Source of the DNA: Prevotella sp.
Lineage (GTDB): Bacteria > Bacteroidota > Bacteroidia > Bacteroidales > Bacteroidaceae
Length of the DNA stretch: 64,000 nt
NCBI GenBank assembly: GCA_017554105.1
Contig: JAFZIY010000017.1
Location: 124,001 to 188,000 of the forward strand
Reading direction: 5' to 3'
Positions within the stretch are counted from its first letter, which is position 1. Each line of letters starts with the position of its first letter. A program made the position numbers and the translations under genes. Shown here piece after piece: positions 9,601 through 16,826 of this stretch. The notes below the pieces were generated by a model. That model searched no databases and was not told the origin of the DNA. It was given only the letters and a program-made list of their open reading frames with translations.

Positions 9601-9751
9601 TGACATTTTAGGCTCACCGCAATTATATAACTTAGAAAAAGGTGCATTGGGCATGCGTGTTTTTGAATTTTCAGCAAATCCATCCCAATACAACAGTGTT
9701 TCTTCCGCCTATAAGAAATTCAAGAAAAAACACAAAAAGGATTATAAATAG
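6602..9751 (+). CDS. Secreted YD-repeat/PDZ protein, relative of the STAND ectodomain
   Basis: The 1049-residue protein starts with a signal peptide ending near ANA (residue 20). The body has many YD-type units: 'YDANGD', 'FDENGF', 'YDNKGRE', 'YDEYGRV', 'FDEYGRV', 'YDGKGRQ', 'YDSKGSK', 'YDENGEM'. A PDZ-like domain follows at about 660-745 ('NIGLKDGDIILKYGDW') and a second PDZ-like segment at about 930-1010 ('GLARQNGIEGTYVILEYNGW'). The same order (YD-like units, then PDZ) is present in the extracytoplasmic half of the preceding protein, so the two are probably paralogous there and may bind each other or the same envelope ligand. Its ATG overlaps the STAND stop codon (ATGA), indicating translational coupling. 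I do not recognise a named family and see no catalytic motif. Confidence 0.75.
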   Translation: MRKKILLAAVLSIFFITANAQVDVKTKKKENVQQTSNSRTGSRTLGNGKRGGTNTERITNIKADRTELYSQVVKRYGKWEGYGKPLTMNEASHLRWYYKLTFTGNSKYPSRIQAYDGYHRLTTNHSIGTYLVNQNSDNDQEADSTWVAKLGTVAQWDFVYNTKGDISIERAYDANGDLVYSYYPVMIGKRMAGTYADAWGMPAKLRKAGSAQVVYITFDENGFEKKHEYYDELGFRQKNEDGAYMVSMTTRSDGMVLSRASCNINGQRTIDNFGNCGMQAEYDNKGREIYDTNMDEKWTPKRLRQGADPFYYNMIRRKYDYDEYGRVTKISFVDLNNKPDTNSVGINSQELTYNDRGYITSFSYKDLNGNLCTNPYNGIMKWENEFDEYGRVIRIRNYGNPEILGKSRNKEMYWTYDKIGNEISTLSIDFGGDSICSTVYAKTPSGLRQVGPNDFRPVNYTEIRRFTKDKQLVTIEYDGKGRQTLWGYSDFDGNPISPFGYWKNITEYEDYGDSVVVKTDRYIDTSGKPLKLESVGYAIRKDVSHYKKGVLQTTDTYIYDEDSEFSTGWRTTYDSKGSKTGQASLNKYGNISRLGTSLYHHCAVEWDLKGEKLSSIAGYNEFNEPCYVEDESSVYHFWNYTNEDIVYYDENGEMISDMEAFKNSLPAVMSISVVDSVAYNIGLKDGDIILKYGDWCPELNLQKLEVYNWFYFKLIEFANREKDVMVLRHIPEENRSVILTLRLPKGNIQDLGIFPQLIYYTAKEKQRHENAVREYMLKNNLTALGNSQSNQGNHRVIIRKPNRTTGYVPSAGKSAPHHYNPAVVLSMAKYETRDGAIIADKYWCEGMDTDTLISILESEDSKDYYISMSPDLESTYDGLQFYDNAHDWGVVNIDEAQYARVKDVYDSFIQRYGHTLNPAYRTKNVEASNKKSEIPLIIARTDVDGLARQNGIEGTYVILEYNGWNMSKGLEGIEETLETGKESEKRLVLMQVNIDDEGDYDILGSPQLYNLEKGALGMRVFEFSANPSQYNSVSSAYKKFKKKHKKDYK

Positions 9752-9777
9752 AATGATTCGACAACAGAAATACCATA

Positions 9778-10863
9778 ATGCAGATTATTGAGACGAAAGG
9801 CAATAAGGACTTGATGAACAAGGAGAAGACACTTTTCTTGTGTTCAAAGAGGACTCCAATCAGGCTGTATGAATATGTGTTCCGATGGACAGACAGCCTG
9901 ACGGAGAAGGATTGCATTGCCTGTTTCAATTCAACTGACATGGAATCAGAGGTACTAAAGGCATTATTGGTGGGGCGGGTGCCGACAATTCTGTTCGTTA
10001 TGAACCGGTTCACAGATGTCAACAACATTCAGATAGAACGGGCCTTAAAAGAAAATAGGATGCTCATAGTTGTCCTGAGACGTGATGAACCACGAGGAAA
10101 AGGAGCTACACCAAGACTAAGGAATGAATATGTGCTTTCTATTTGTCAGCATGTCACTTGTGGCTATGTTAATAAAAACGGTAGCGTGTTTCCTATATTA
10201 GCAGGACGAAAAAACGTTGTAAGCCTTATTGACGATGACACGGTTATGAAGGCGGCAGAACCCATGGAACGACATGAGCGATGGACGGTGGCACAGGACA
10301 AGATACTGTTGCGGATGTACTATGCCGACATGGGAATACACGCCATTCATAAACAACTAAATAGGACGTATTCTGCCGTATATTTGCGCATCCACTCCAT
10401 AACTCAACCTGAGGAATTACTGAAAGGACGTGAGTTTGAAGATTATGTGCTCAGTCTGTTTAACATACAGGAAGATGGAACGCTCGTACTTATGGAATGG
10501 CAGGGAGATAAATCGTATGGAACCATACATCCCGAAAACAACAGCAACCCAGATTTCGTATTCCGTTGCGGACAAAAGGAATTCGCTATAGAATGTAAGT
10601 GGCGTGAAAAACTGCCACAAGATTTAAGCAAAGACATACTCCCCACAAAAAGAATTGAAAACTACGAGAGATTCTCAAAAACACGCAAGTTGCCAGTCAC
10701 GATTGTTATTGGTGTAGGTGGTGAACCATGCTATCCAGAATTGTTGTATGTAATCCCATTGGAAAAGATTGCTTCGGTAGTGTCTGGCAATCAATCGATT
10801 GTTGATTTTCTTTGTGCTTCTCGTTCTTTTGAAGCTTCTCAATTTGTCAGATTTCTGACATAA
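9778..10863 (+). CDS. DprA/SLOG-like, Myb-like HTH and PD-(D/E)XK nuclease fusion
   Basis: The 361-residue protein has three parts. Residues about 15-135 resemble the DprA/SLOG nucleotide-binding fold: 'TLFLCSKRTP', 'CFNSTDMESEVLKALL', 'NRMLIVVL', and the basic 'RLRNEYVLSI' segment followed by 'GYVNKNGSVFP'. Residues 165-208 look like a Myb/SANT-type helix-turn-helix ('ERWTVAQDKILLRMYYADMG', then 'LNRTYSAVYLRIHSI'). Residues about 215-330 form a PD-(D/E)XK nuclease: Glu221, Asp259 in 'NPDFVF' and Glu272-x-Lys274 in 'FAIECKW'. The composition suggests a nucleic-acid-cutting effector with a signal-nucleotide or DNA-sensing front domain. It starts 26 bp after the secreted protein gene and ends the cassette; ATG 9814 is an alternative start. 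Confidence 0.7.
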   Translation: MQIIETKGNKDLMNKEKTLFLCSKRTPIRLYEYVFRWTDSLTEKDCIACFNSTDMESEVLKALLVGRVPTILFVMNRFTDVNNIQIERALKENRMLIVVLRRDEPRGKGATPRLRNEYVLSICQHVTCGYVNKNGSVFPILAGRKNVVSLIDDDTVMKAAEPMERHERWTVAQDKILLRMYYADMGIHAIHKQLNRTYSAVYLRIHSITQPEELLKGREFEDYVLSLFNIQEDGTLVLMEWQGDKSYGTIHPENNSNPDFVFRCGQKEFAIECKWREKLPQDLSKDILPTKRIENYERFSKTRKLPVTIVIGVGGEPCYPELLYVIPLEKIASVVSGNQSIVDFLCASRSFEASQFVRFLT

Positions 10864-11051
10864 TATAATTAAAGTGATTACATATTGCGAACTTCACGTC
10901 TTGTTATTTAACCTAATGTATAACTGACCAGATAACGAAACATTCACATCACCCTAAAAAGAGAAAAATGAGTCGAAAAGCTTGATAGACTGAAATAAGT
11001 AAGAATGGATAGATACATAGGTTCCTAACTCTTGCCTATACAATAACAATC

Positions 11052-11083
11052 AATTAGGCGGTCAAAGTAAAGACCGCCTAATT
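11052..11083. terminator. Bidirectional terminator closing the cassette
   Basis: Perfect 12-bp inverted repeat AATTAGGCGGTC (11052-11063) and GACCGCCTAATT (11072-11083) around an 8-nt loop AAAGTAAA. It lies between the nuclease gene (plus) and the lipoprotein gene (minus, stop at 11089), so it can serve both. The 188 bp between 10863 and this stem hold no recognisable gene. Confidence 0.85.
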
Positions 11084-11088
11084 ATATT

Positions 11089-11862
11089 CTAGATATTTTC
11101 TTTATATTCCGTTTTTGCCTTTTCCGCTTGTATTCGTCTCTGTTCATCTTCTGCATCTTTTTGGGATTTCTTGATACTATCACTGATTTGCTTTTCTTTG
11201 TTGACTTTTTCCATCAACTGCTCATATAAATCATTATGCTTATACATGACGCTAATACCATCTATAAGATTCATCTCTTTAATTCCATATTCATTTTTTT
11301 TCAATTTACTATTATACCCGAGGTTTCCATAGCCAACCTCTTTGTGGGTTTCCTTATCGACTGATAATATCTGATTCTTAAAAATCCAATAATAGTGATC
11401 CCAATTGCCACTTGCTGACATCAGTTTTTCTTTGTGTTGATCATAATAACGTTCACAAAAAGTCTTTACGAAGAATTCAAAAGTATATTCCGTGTAAACT
11501 GAATTTTTACTTTTGAAATACAATTCTATTGAAGCGACCTTTTCTTTTATAGTGCCAATTCGCATGACAGCATTGGATTTGAACGTAGTAGTATCTTTCA
11601 CTATTGGAACAGAAACAGAACCAACGTATATTCCATTCACAATAGAATCTATCTGAATTTTTCCTTGTGCAATAGCAGAATCTATCAAAGTGGTGGAGCC
11701 ACCGACTTTAATGTTCATAAATGATAACTGCACATCAGTATTTCTCAAGCTATCATGCTTTTGCTTTAACGCGGCTTCCTCATTTTCACGTTCAATAGCA
11801 TATTTGTTTTTACAAGCAATTGTTATAAAACATAACAGAATAAGAAACAGGATTTTCTTCAT
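11089..11862 (-). CDS. Hypothetical lipoprotein with charged C-terminal helix
   Basis: I start it at the ATG at 11862 because it gives MKKILFLILLCFITIACKNK, a clean lipoprotein signal peptide with the lipid-carrying Cys near residue 18; the open frame runs 61 codons further upstream but with no signal-like sequence. The mature part (about 240 residues) has no family I recognise. It holds a central beta-rich part and a terminal Lys/Glu/Gln-rich helix from about 205 that is probably a coiled coil. It converges on the four-gene cassette across a shared terminator. Its relation to that cassette is unknown. Confidence 0.65.
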   Translation of the reverse strand: MKKILFLILLCFITIACKNKYAIERENEEAALKQKHDSLRNTDVQLSFMNIKVGGSTTLIDSAIAQGKIQIDSIVNGIYVGSVSVPIVKDTTTFKSNAVMRIGTIKEKVASIELYFKSKNSVYTEYTFEFFVKTFCERYYDQHKEKLMSASGNWDHYYWIFKNQILSVDKETHKEVGYGNLGYNSKLKKNEYGIKEMNLIDGISVMYKHNDLYEQLMEKVNKEKQISDSIKKSQKDAEDEQRRIQAEKAKTEYKENI

Positions 11863-12182
11863 CTCTACAATATAAATCGTTTGATACTGGTCAATAAACT
11901 TTATGCAAAAATAATGAAAAAGAACGAGAAACCAAACAGAATCTTGAAAAAAGAATAATACGAGAAAGTTTTTTAACAATACTTGTTGAATTATTACTTG
12001 GATTTGATATGATAGGGGATAATCATTCAAAGAGGAAAAAAGCAACCATTTATATAGACGGATGGAGTATCACAGAACATCGAAGTGGTATTAATAAATG
12101 ACCCGTCATGAAAGTACATAAATATGCGGTGAAATGATGCTTTGATACCATCCTGTTTGCAAGAGATATCGAATGACTAAAC

Positions 12183-12248
12183 AATGTTATTAACTTTGTT
12201 CGACAATCTTATTAACTTTGTTGAACAATCTTATTAACTTTGTTCGGC
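12183..12248. repeat. Three tandem 22-bp units, each with a TAACTTTG core
   Basis: Units start at 12183, 12205 and 12227 and share the core TTATTAACTTTGTT with variation at the ends. Each contains TAACTTTG, the Bacteroidota -7 promoter consensus. The array lies in the 800-bp gap between the lipoprotein and WecB genes and shares only its 22-bp period with arrays at 21819, 42803 and 54432. Function is unknown. Confidence 0.8.
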
Positions 12249-12395
12249 GTTTTGTGTGCTTTTAGTAACGCACTTAGTATCAATTAGTTACAAAGAGAGG
12301 TGAAAATGGTTGAAATGTGCCGATAATTTATGCACGAAATGGTGTATAAAAATAATATTCTCCACTAAATTAACGATAATGAAACGATAATACTT

Positions 12396-12658
12396 TTTAC
12401 GAGTATTGACGTTTAATTCACGGGCATTTACGTTATAAGCTCTCCGATAATTAGCGCGAATGAAACGACAATATTTGCGTACGATTTACGGCAATTAGCG
12501 GAGAGAAACGTAAATTACCATAAATGGGACGTAAATACACATTAATTATTTACGAGTATTGACGTTTAATTCACGGGCATTTACGTTAAAAGTTCTCCGA
12601 TAATTAACGCGAATGAAACGATAATAATTTGCGTATGATTCGCGGCAATTAGCGGAGA
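12396..12658. repeat. Long direct repeat, two copies of about 110 bp
   Basis: Copy 1 covers 12396-12504 and copy 2 12549-12658, 153 bp apart; both begin TTTACGAGTATTGACG and end AATTAGCGGAGA with scattered differences. Short motifs (ACGTAAA, ACGATAA, TTTACG) recur within and around the copies, including the 44-bp stretch between them. Copy 2 ends 8 bp from the WecB stop codon. The rest of the gap 11863-12666 holds the 22-bp array and no gene that I can support. Confidence 0.85.
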
Positions 12659-12666
12659 ACGGATGT

Positions 12667-13752
12667 CTATGCATTAAGAAGGATGCTCACGATGCGCTCT
12701 GCAGAACGTCCGTCCCAACGGTCGGGGATGCTGCTTTGCTTCCAATGACTGCCCACAAGGGTCTCAACGGCAAGTGCCAACTGCTCAGGATCCTCGCCAA
12801 CAAGCACGTTAGTACCCACCTTGACAGTCTCAATGTGCTCGGTATAACTATTCAACGTGATGCACGGAACACCGTTGAAAGTCGCTTCCTCGGCAACATT
12901 GCCCGAATCGGTGATAATGCCTTTGGCATGGAGGGTAAGGTAGCCGAACTCCAGATAGCCAAGAGGTTCGATGATGTTCACACGGTCGGTGCCGTCGATA
13001 TTTGCCAGCAACTGCTCAACAACAGTCTTTGCCATGCCTCGAAGGGGAGCGACAATAGGCACACCACCCGACTTCTCCACTATTGATTGCAGCATCGCCT
13101 GCAGGTTCTCACGGTCTGCAAGCAGTGCCTTACGGTTGAGTGTGAAGACAATGTAGCCACCTTCCTGTAATCCCAAGTCATCGAGAACGGCAGGACGGAG
13201 CCATCGGTTATGGTTGAACCGGAGGTTGTCGATAAGTATATTCCCCACCATATAGACGCGACTCTGTTCTGTTCCCTCGCGGTTGGTAATGCTGTTGTTG
13301 CTCATCCCCGCAGTGAAAAGGAAGTCGGAGAGACCATCGATGACGAGGCGGTTGATTTCCTTTGGCATCTTGATGTCGAACGAACGGGTGCCTGCCACGA
13401 GGTGAGCCAGTTTCACGCCCTGCTTCTTTGCAACGATGGCAGCAGCCATTGTTGACGCAAGGTCGTCAACAACAATCACCACGTCGGCTGGGTTCTCGTC
13501 AAGATAATGCTCGAAGGCACTCATCACCTTGCCCGTTATCTCATTGAGACTGACGCTGTCAACATCAAGGAAAGCATCGGGATGCGGAACCTGAAGGTCG
13601 TCGAACAGCGAGCCTTCAAGTGTCGGATCGTCGCTCCTTCCTGTATAGACAAGCCTGTAACAGATATCATCGGTCTTGTCGATGGCACGTATCAGCGGTG
13701 CCACCTTTATGAAATTGGGCCGTGCTCCAGCCACAATGCATATTTTCTTCAT
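12667..13752 (-). CDS. wecB: UDP-N-acetylglucosamine 2-epimerase (non-hydrolysing)
   Basis: The 361-residue protein begins MKKICIVAGARPNFIKVAPL, the typical nucleotide-binding start of this family, and carries the C-terminal UDP-binding block 'DSGNVAEEATFNGVPCITL'. It interconverts UDP-GlcNAc and UDP-ManNAc in the cytoplasm, supplying ManNAc units for cell-surface polysaccharide. Length is normal (about 360-380). It is the last gene of a minus-strand run (M48 peptidase, HExxH protein, NfeD, SPFH, WecB) with a 13-bp gap to the SPFH gene, although its pathway differs from theirs. Confidence 0.92.
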   Translation of the reverse strand: MKKICIVAGARPNFIKVAPLIRAIDKTDDICYRLVYTGRSDDPTLEGSLFDDLQVPHPDAFLDVDSVSLNEITGKVMSAFEHYLDENPADVVIVVDDLASTMAAAIVAKKQGVKLAHLVAGTRSFDIKMPKEINRLVIDGLSDFLFTAGMSNNSITNREGTEQSRVYMVGNILIDNLRFNHNRWLRPAVLDDLGLQEGGYIVFTLNRKALLADRENLQAMLQSIVEKSGGVPIVAPLRGMAKTVVEQLLANIDGTDRVNIIEPLGYLEFGYLTLHAKGIITDSGNVAEEATFNGVPCITLNSYTEHIETVKVGTNVLVGEDPEQLALAVETLVGSHWKQSSIPDRWDGRSAERIVSILLNA

Positions 13753-13765
13753 GCTATATTAATCT

Positions 13766-14731
13766 TCAATCTGCTGCCTTGAACAAGTCCTTGATGCCAC
13801 CGATAGAGCCAAGCAGGTTGGTAGCCTCGTAAGGCAGATAGACGGTACGCGTCTGAGGACCATGAGCCAACTGCTCCATCATCTGTATGTACTTCTGCGC
13901 GAGCAGATAGTTTGCAGGGTTGGTGCTCTGCCCTACCGCATCCGTAATCTTCTGTATTGCTATTGCCTCAGCCTCAGCCTTGCGTATGCGGGCGGTAGCC
14001 TCACCCTCTGCACGCAGTATAGCCTGCTGCTTGTCTGCCTCTGCACGGTTGATGGTTGATGTCTTCTCACCCTCCGACTGCAGAATGGCAGCCTGCTTCT
14101 GTCCCTCACTGGTGAGGATAGTAGCACGCTTGTTACGCTCTGCTTGCATCTGTTTCTCCATTGCATTAAGCACGCTTTCAGGCGGCGTAATATCCTGAAG
14201 TTCAACGCGGTTTACCTTTATTCCCCACTTGTTTGTGGCATCATCGAGCACAGCACGCAGTTTGGTGTTGATGGTGTCGCGCGACGTGAGTGTCTGGTCA
14301 AGTTCCAGTTCACCGATGATGTTACGCAAAGTGGTCTGCGTAAGTTTCTCGATAGCGTTTGGAAGATTGTTAATCTCATAAACAGCCTTGAACGGGTCAA
14401 CAATCTGGAAATACAACAATGCGTTGATTTTCATCTGAATGTTATCCTTGGTGATAACGTTCTGCTTGTCGAAGTCATACACCTGCTCACGAAGGTCGAT
14501 GGTGTCACTATAGACATATCGTCCACTACGCAAGGTCACGATATCCTTCGCACGGTCGAAGAACGGGATGATGACATTGATACCTGGCTGAAGTGTGGCA
14601 TGGTAACGTCCCAGACGCTCCACTATCTTCGTCTCACTCTGGGAGATAATGACGAGGCTTTTCTTTACGAGTAACAGCGCCAGCAGCACTATTACAATTA
14701 TAACAATAAGTGGTGTACTTAGCATTTCCAT
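13766..14731 (-). CDS. SPFH/stomatin-like membrane protein
   Basis: The 321-residue protein has one N-terminal membrane helix (about 5-25), then a band-7/SPFH domain ('ERLGRYHATLQPGINVIIPF', 'LELDQTLTSRDTINTKLRAV', 'WGIKVNRVELQDITPP'), and an Ala/Glu/Gln-rich helical region at about 190-265 with repeated 'EGE..A.I..AEA' units, as in paraslipin/QmcA proteins. Such proteins form ring or cage oligomers at membranes and are thought to organise membrane proteins. The NfeD gene lies 38 bp upstream in the same direction; SPFH-NfeD pairing is a well known partnership and supports the call. Confidence 0.92.
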   Translation of the reverse strand: MEMLSTPLIVIIVIVLLALLLVKKSLVIISQSETKIVERLGRYHATLQPGINVIIPFFDRAKDIVTLRSGRYVYSDTIDLREQVYDFDKQNVITKDNIQMKINALLYFQIVDPFKAVYEINNLPNAIEKLTQTTLRNIIGELELDQTLTSRDTINTKLRAVLDDATNKWGIKVNRVELQDITPPESVLNAMEKQMQAERNKRATILTSEGQKQAAILQSEGEKTSTINRAEADKQQAILRAEGEATARIRKAEAEAIAIQKITDAVGQSTNPANYLLAQKYIQMMEQLAHGPQTRTVYLPYEATNLLGSIGGIKDLFKAAD

Positions 14732-14769
14732 AATATTTATATGTTATTGATTATCTATTTACCTTTCTT

Positions 14770-15225
14770 TTACACTCTCTCAACGGTGATGATGATGCTA
14801 TCAAGACTAACAACACGCACCTTGGTGCCTTCCTTTATCTCACAACCATCGGATGAAACAGCCTTCCAGTCGTCACCATCTATAGCCACACGGCCGAAAC
14901 CTTCAGCGACGATTGTCTCGCTTACCCTGCCCTCCTGACCTATCAAGGCATCAGCATTGCTCTTGCGGTCGGGATCGCTGCGGTGGAAATAGCGCAGCAT
15001 AACAGGACGGACAAAGAAGAGACACAGCACAGACACTATGGCAAAAATCAGCAACTGCCACAGGAAACTCATGCCAGTCAACGATAGTAATGTTGTAACG
15101 GCTGCGCCAATAGCGAAGCACAGTATGAAAAAGTCACCACTTGTGAGTTCGAGGATCAGGAATAGAAATGCCATGATAGCCCAGAACTGCCACAGATTTT
15201 GAGTGAAATAATCTATTATTCCCAT
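14770..15225 (-). CDS. NfeD family protein
   Basis: The 151-residue protein has hydrophobic helices in its first 80 residues ('IIDYFTQNLWQFWAIMAFLF', then a Gly/Ala-rich pair) and a C-terminal OB-fold beta domain at about 95-151 ('ALIGQEGRVSETI', 'VAIDGDDWKAVS', 'EGTKVRVVSLDS'). This is the short NfeD form without the protease domain. It usually works with the adjacent stomatin-like protein, probably binding it through the OB domain. It sits 38 bp upstream of the SPFH gene in the same operon. Confidence 0.9.
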   Translation of the reverse strand: MGIIDYFTQNLWQFWAIMAFLFLILELTSGDFFILCFAIGAAVTTLLSLTGMSFLWQLLIFAIVSVLCLFFVRPVMLRYFHRSDPDRKSNADALIGQEGRVSETIVAEGFGRVAIDGDDWKAVSSDGCEIKEGTKVRVVSLDSIIITVERV

Positions 15226-15266
15226 TGTTATTTTATCTTGTTATTTATATCTATGATTCATTCCCT

Positions 15267-15728
15267 TCACATCACTCCAAGCCTCTTCATCAGTCTGTAA
15301 CGCTGAGGATAACTCATCTTACGCAACTGACGCCACCCGGTAGCACCCTTCTCGAACTGCTCGAGATAGTGCATGTCATGCTCGTTGAGATAGGCTTCCA
15401 TCTCAAAGGGATTGAGATAATAGGCAAGGTTCTTGCGCCTGCGGTTGAGACAGATGCCTTTCAACCAGAAAAAACCATAGAGAGTGTAGTAAACAAACCA
15501 GTTATTTCCGGTACTCTGCGCTTGACGCAGATGAATCATCTCATGGTTTTTCATCACCGAGTACTTGCCATTCAGCGAGTCGGCAATGCCTTGCTCATTA
15601 GTAAATATGCGTCCGAAAAGTGTTATGCCGGAATACCCCTTCCTACAAAGGAAGGAGTTCACCGACGCAGGCATGTCCTTTATCCTGCTCGGTCGCTTCG
15701 ATTTTACTATGGCAGTGAGCAGGTTCAT
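15267..15728 (-). CDS. Hypothetical HExxH-containing protein
   Basis: A 153-residue protein without a signal peptide. It contains 'KNHEMIHLRQAQ', an HExxH zinc-peptidase-type motif, followed by an aromatic-hydrophobic helix ('NWFVYYTLYGFFWLKGI') and 'YYLNPFEMEAYLNEHDMHYL' with an Asn-Pro-x-E-x-E-A segment, as seen in small Bacteroidota proteins of unknown role. The Glu-rich segment could give the third metal ligand. It lies between the M48 peptidase and NfeD genes with short gaps, so it is probably co-transcribed. Enzyme activity is not shown; a metal-binding role is inferred only from the motif. Confidence 0.7.
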   Translation of the reverse strand: MNLLTAIVKSKRPSRIKDMPASVNSFLCRKGYSGITLFGRIFTNEQGIADSLNGKYSVMKNHEMIHLRQAQSTGNNWFVYYTLYGFFWLKGICLNRRRKNLAYYLNPFEMEAYLNEHDMHYLEQFEKGATGWRQLRKMSYPQRYRLMKRLGVM

Positions 15729-15759
15729 AAGACGGGTAACGCTTTTCCGGGTTGCAAAG

Positions 15760-16575
15760 TTACTTCTTTATACCCTTATAATACTGCTGTGCCTCGGGCA
15801 ACCATCCCTGAATGTCCTTTACACGCTTGGCGTCACTCGGGTGAGAACTGAGCCATGAGGCAGTAGTACTGGTGGAACTCTGTGCCATACGCTGCCAGAA
15901 CGTTACGGCAACACTGGGGTCGTAGCCTGCCATTGCAGCAAAAATCAGTCCCATGTGGTCGGCCTCGCTCTCGTTATCACGTGAATACTTCAACTGAGAG
16001 AGTTGAATTCCGTAGCTTGCCACCTGTGTTCCCAACTGTCCCAAGTCAGAACCTGCAACTGAAGAGAGCACCGCACCACCAATGGCAAGTCCCGTCTGGG
16101 CACGCTGTGCCTTGCTCAACTGCTCGGCAGAGTGCTTTGCAACAGCATGGGCAATCTCATGTCCGAGAACAATTGCAAGTGAAGCCTCGTCTTTGGTAAC
16201 AGGAAGGATTCCCTCATAAACGACAATCTTACCACCAGGCATACAGAACGCATTAACAGAATTGTCCTGAACGAGATTGAACTCCCATTTGAAATTCTTC
16301 ACTTCGTTTGCAAAACCATGATTGCGAAGATAGGACTCCACGGCATTTGCCAGACGCTGACCTACACGTTTTACCATTGCAGTGTTGGCCTGATTGGTAG
16401 AAGCCTTGGCCTTCTTCATATACTCACCATACTGCTGAGCACTCAGACTAAGCATATACTCGTCAGTAACAGAAAGGCGATGGGTTCTACCTGTTATAGG
16501 CACTTTAGATGCAGTTCCACATGAAGCCAGCAGCATTGCTGCGAGCATAAGGATAATAAAACTTGTCTTTTTCAT
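15760..16575 (-). CDS. M48 family metallopeptidase, lipoprotein
   Basis: The 271-residue protein starts with a lipoprotein signal (lipobox LLAS-Cys19). The peptidase core has HEIAH at 139-143 and 'ESEADHMGL' with Glu204 as the likely third zinc ligand, as in the M48C group that includes BepA and LoiP. 'NAFCMPGGKIVVYEGIL' is the usual block before the active site. Such enzymes degrade or rescue misassembled envelope proteins in the periplasm. It is the first gene of the minus-strand operon and has a good promoter just upstream (16646-16677). Confidence 0.92.
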   Translation of the reverse strand: MKKTSFIILMLAAMLLASCGTASKVPITGRTHRLSVTDEYMLSLSAQQYGEYMKKAKASTNQANTAMVKRVGQRLANAVESYLRNHGFANEVKNFKWEFNLVQDNSVNAFCMPGGKIVVYEGILPVTKDEASLAIVLGHEIAHAVAKHSAEQLSKAQRAQTGLAIGGAVLSSVAGSDLGQLGTQVASYGIQLSQLKYSRDNESEADHMGLIFAAMAGYDPSVAVTFWQRMAQSSTSTTASWLSSHPSDAKRVKDIQGWLPEAQQYYKGIKK

Positions 16576-16645
16576 ATCTATATTTTTTTAAGTTATTAAA
16601 ACACACAATAATCCCCTTCTTACATCCAGCATAATATATACGCTG

Positions 16646-16677
16646 CAAATTTATTAAAAAGAATTCAAACTTCCAAA
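16646..16677 (-). promoter_or_regulatory. Promoter of the M48-NfeD-SPFH-WecB run
   Basis: On the minus strand TTTG (16677-16674) and TAAATTTG (16653-16646) are spaced by 20 bp. The predicted start point lies near 16639, about 65 nt before the ATG at 16575. Confidence 0.75.
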
Positions 16678-16769
16678 TTTTTTATAAGCAACGATATCGT
16701 GTTTACTGAGTTTATAAAACTACATAAAATAAACATCGCATAAAACGTATCGAAAAAAGGACAGGAGTA

Positions 16770-16799
16770 CTTGTTTTATCCGAATAATTTATACCTTTG
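16770..16799 (+). promoter_or_regulatory. Probable promoter of the DUF2238 gene
   Basis: TACCTTTG at 16792-16799 matches the -7 consensus; CTTG at 16770-16773 is a three-of-four match to the -33 box with an 18-bp spacer. It lies 27 bp upstream of the ATG at 16827, so it fits only with a short leader. Confidence 0.5.
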
Positions 16800-16826
16800 T
16801 AGCGATTGACAAAAGAATAGTGTGAC

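Noticed and set aside
6602..9751. RHS-type polymorphic toxin
   Set aside because: YD-like repeats are present, but there is no RHS core cage signature or variable toxin tip; the C-terminus is PDZ-like.
12183..12248. CRISPR array
   Set aside because: Units are directly adjacent with no spacers, too short, and no cas gene is present.
15225..15851. Plus-strand 208-codon frame
   Set aside because: Antisense to the HExxH protein gene and the end of the M48 gene; no recognisable domain or promoter.
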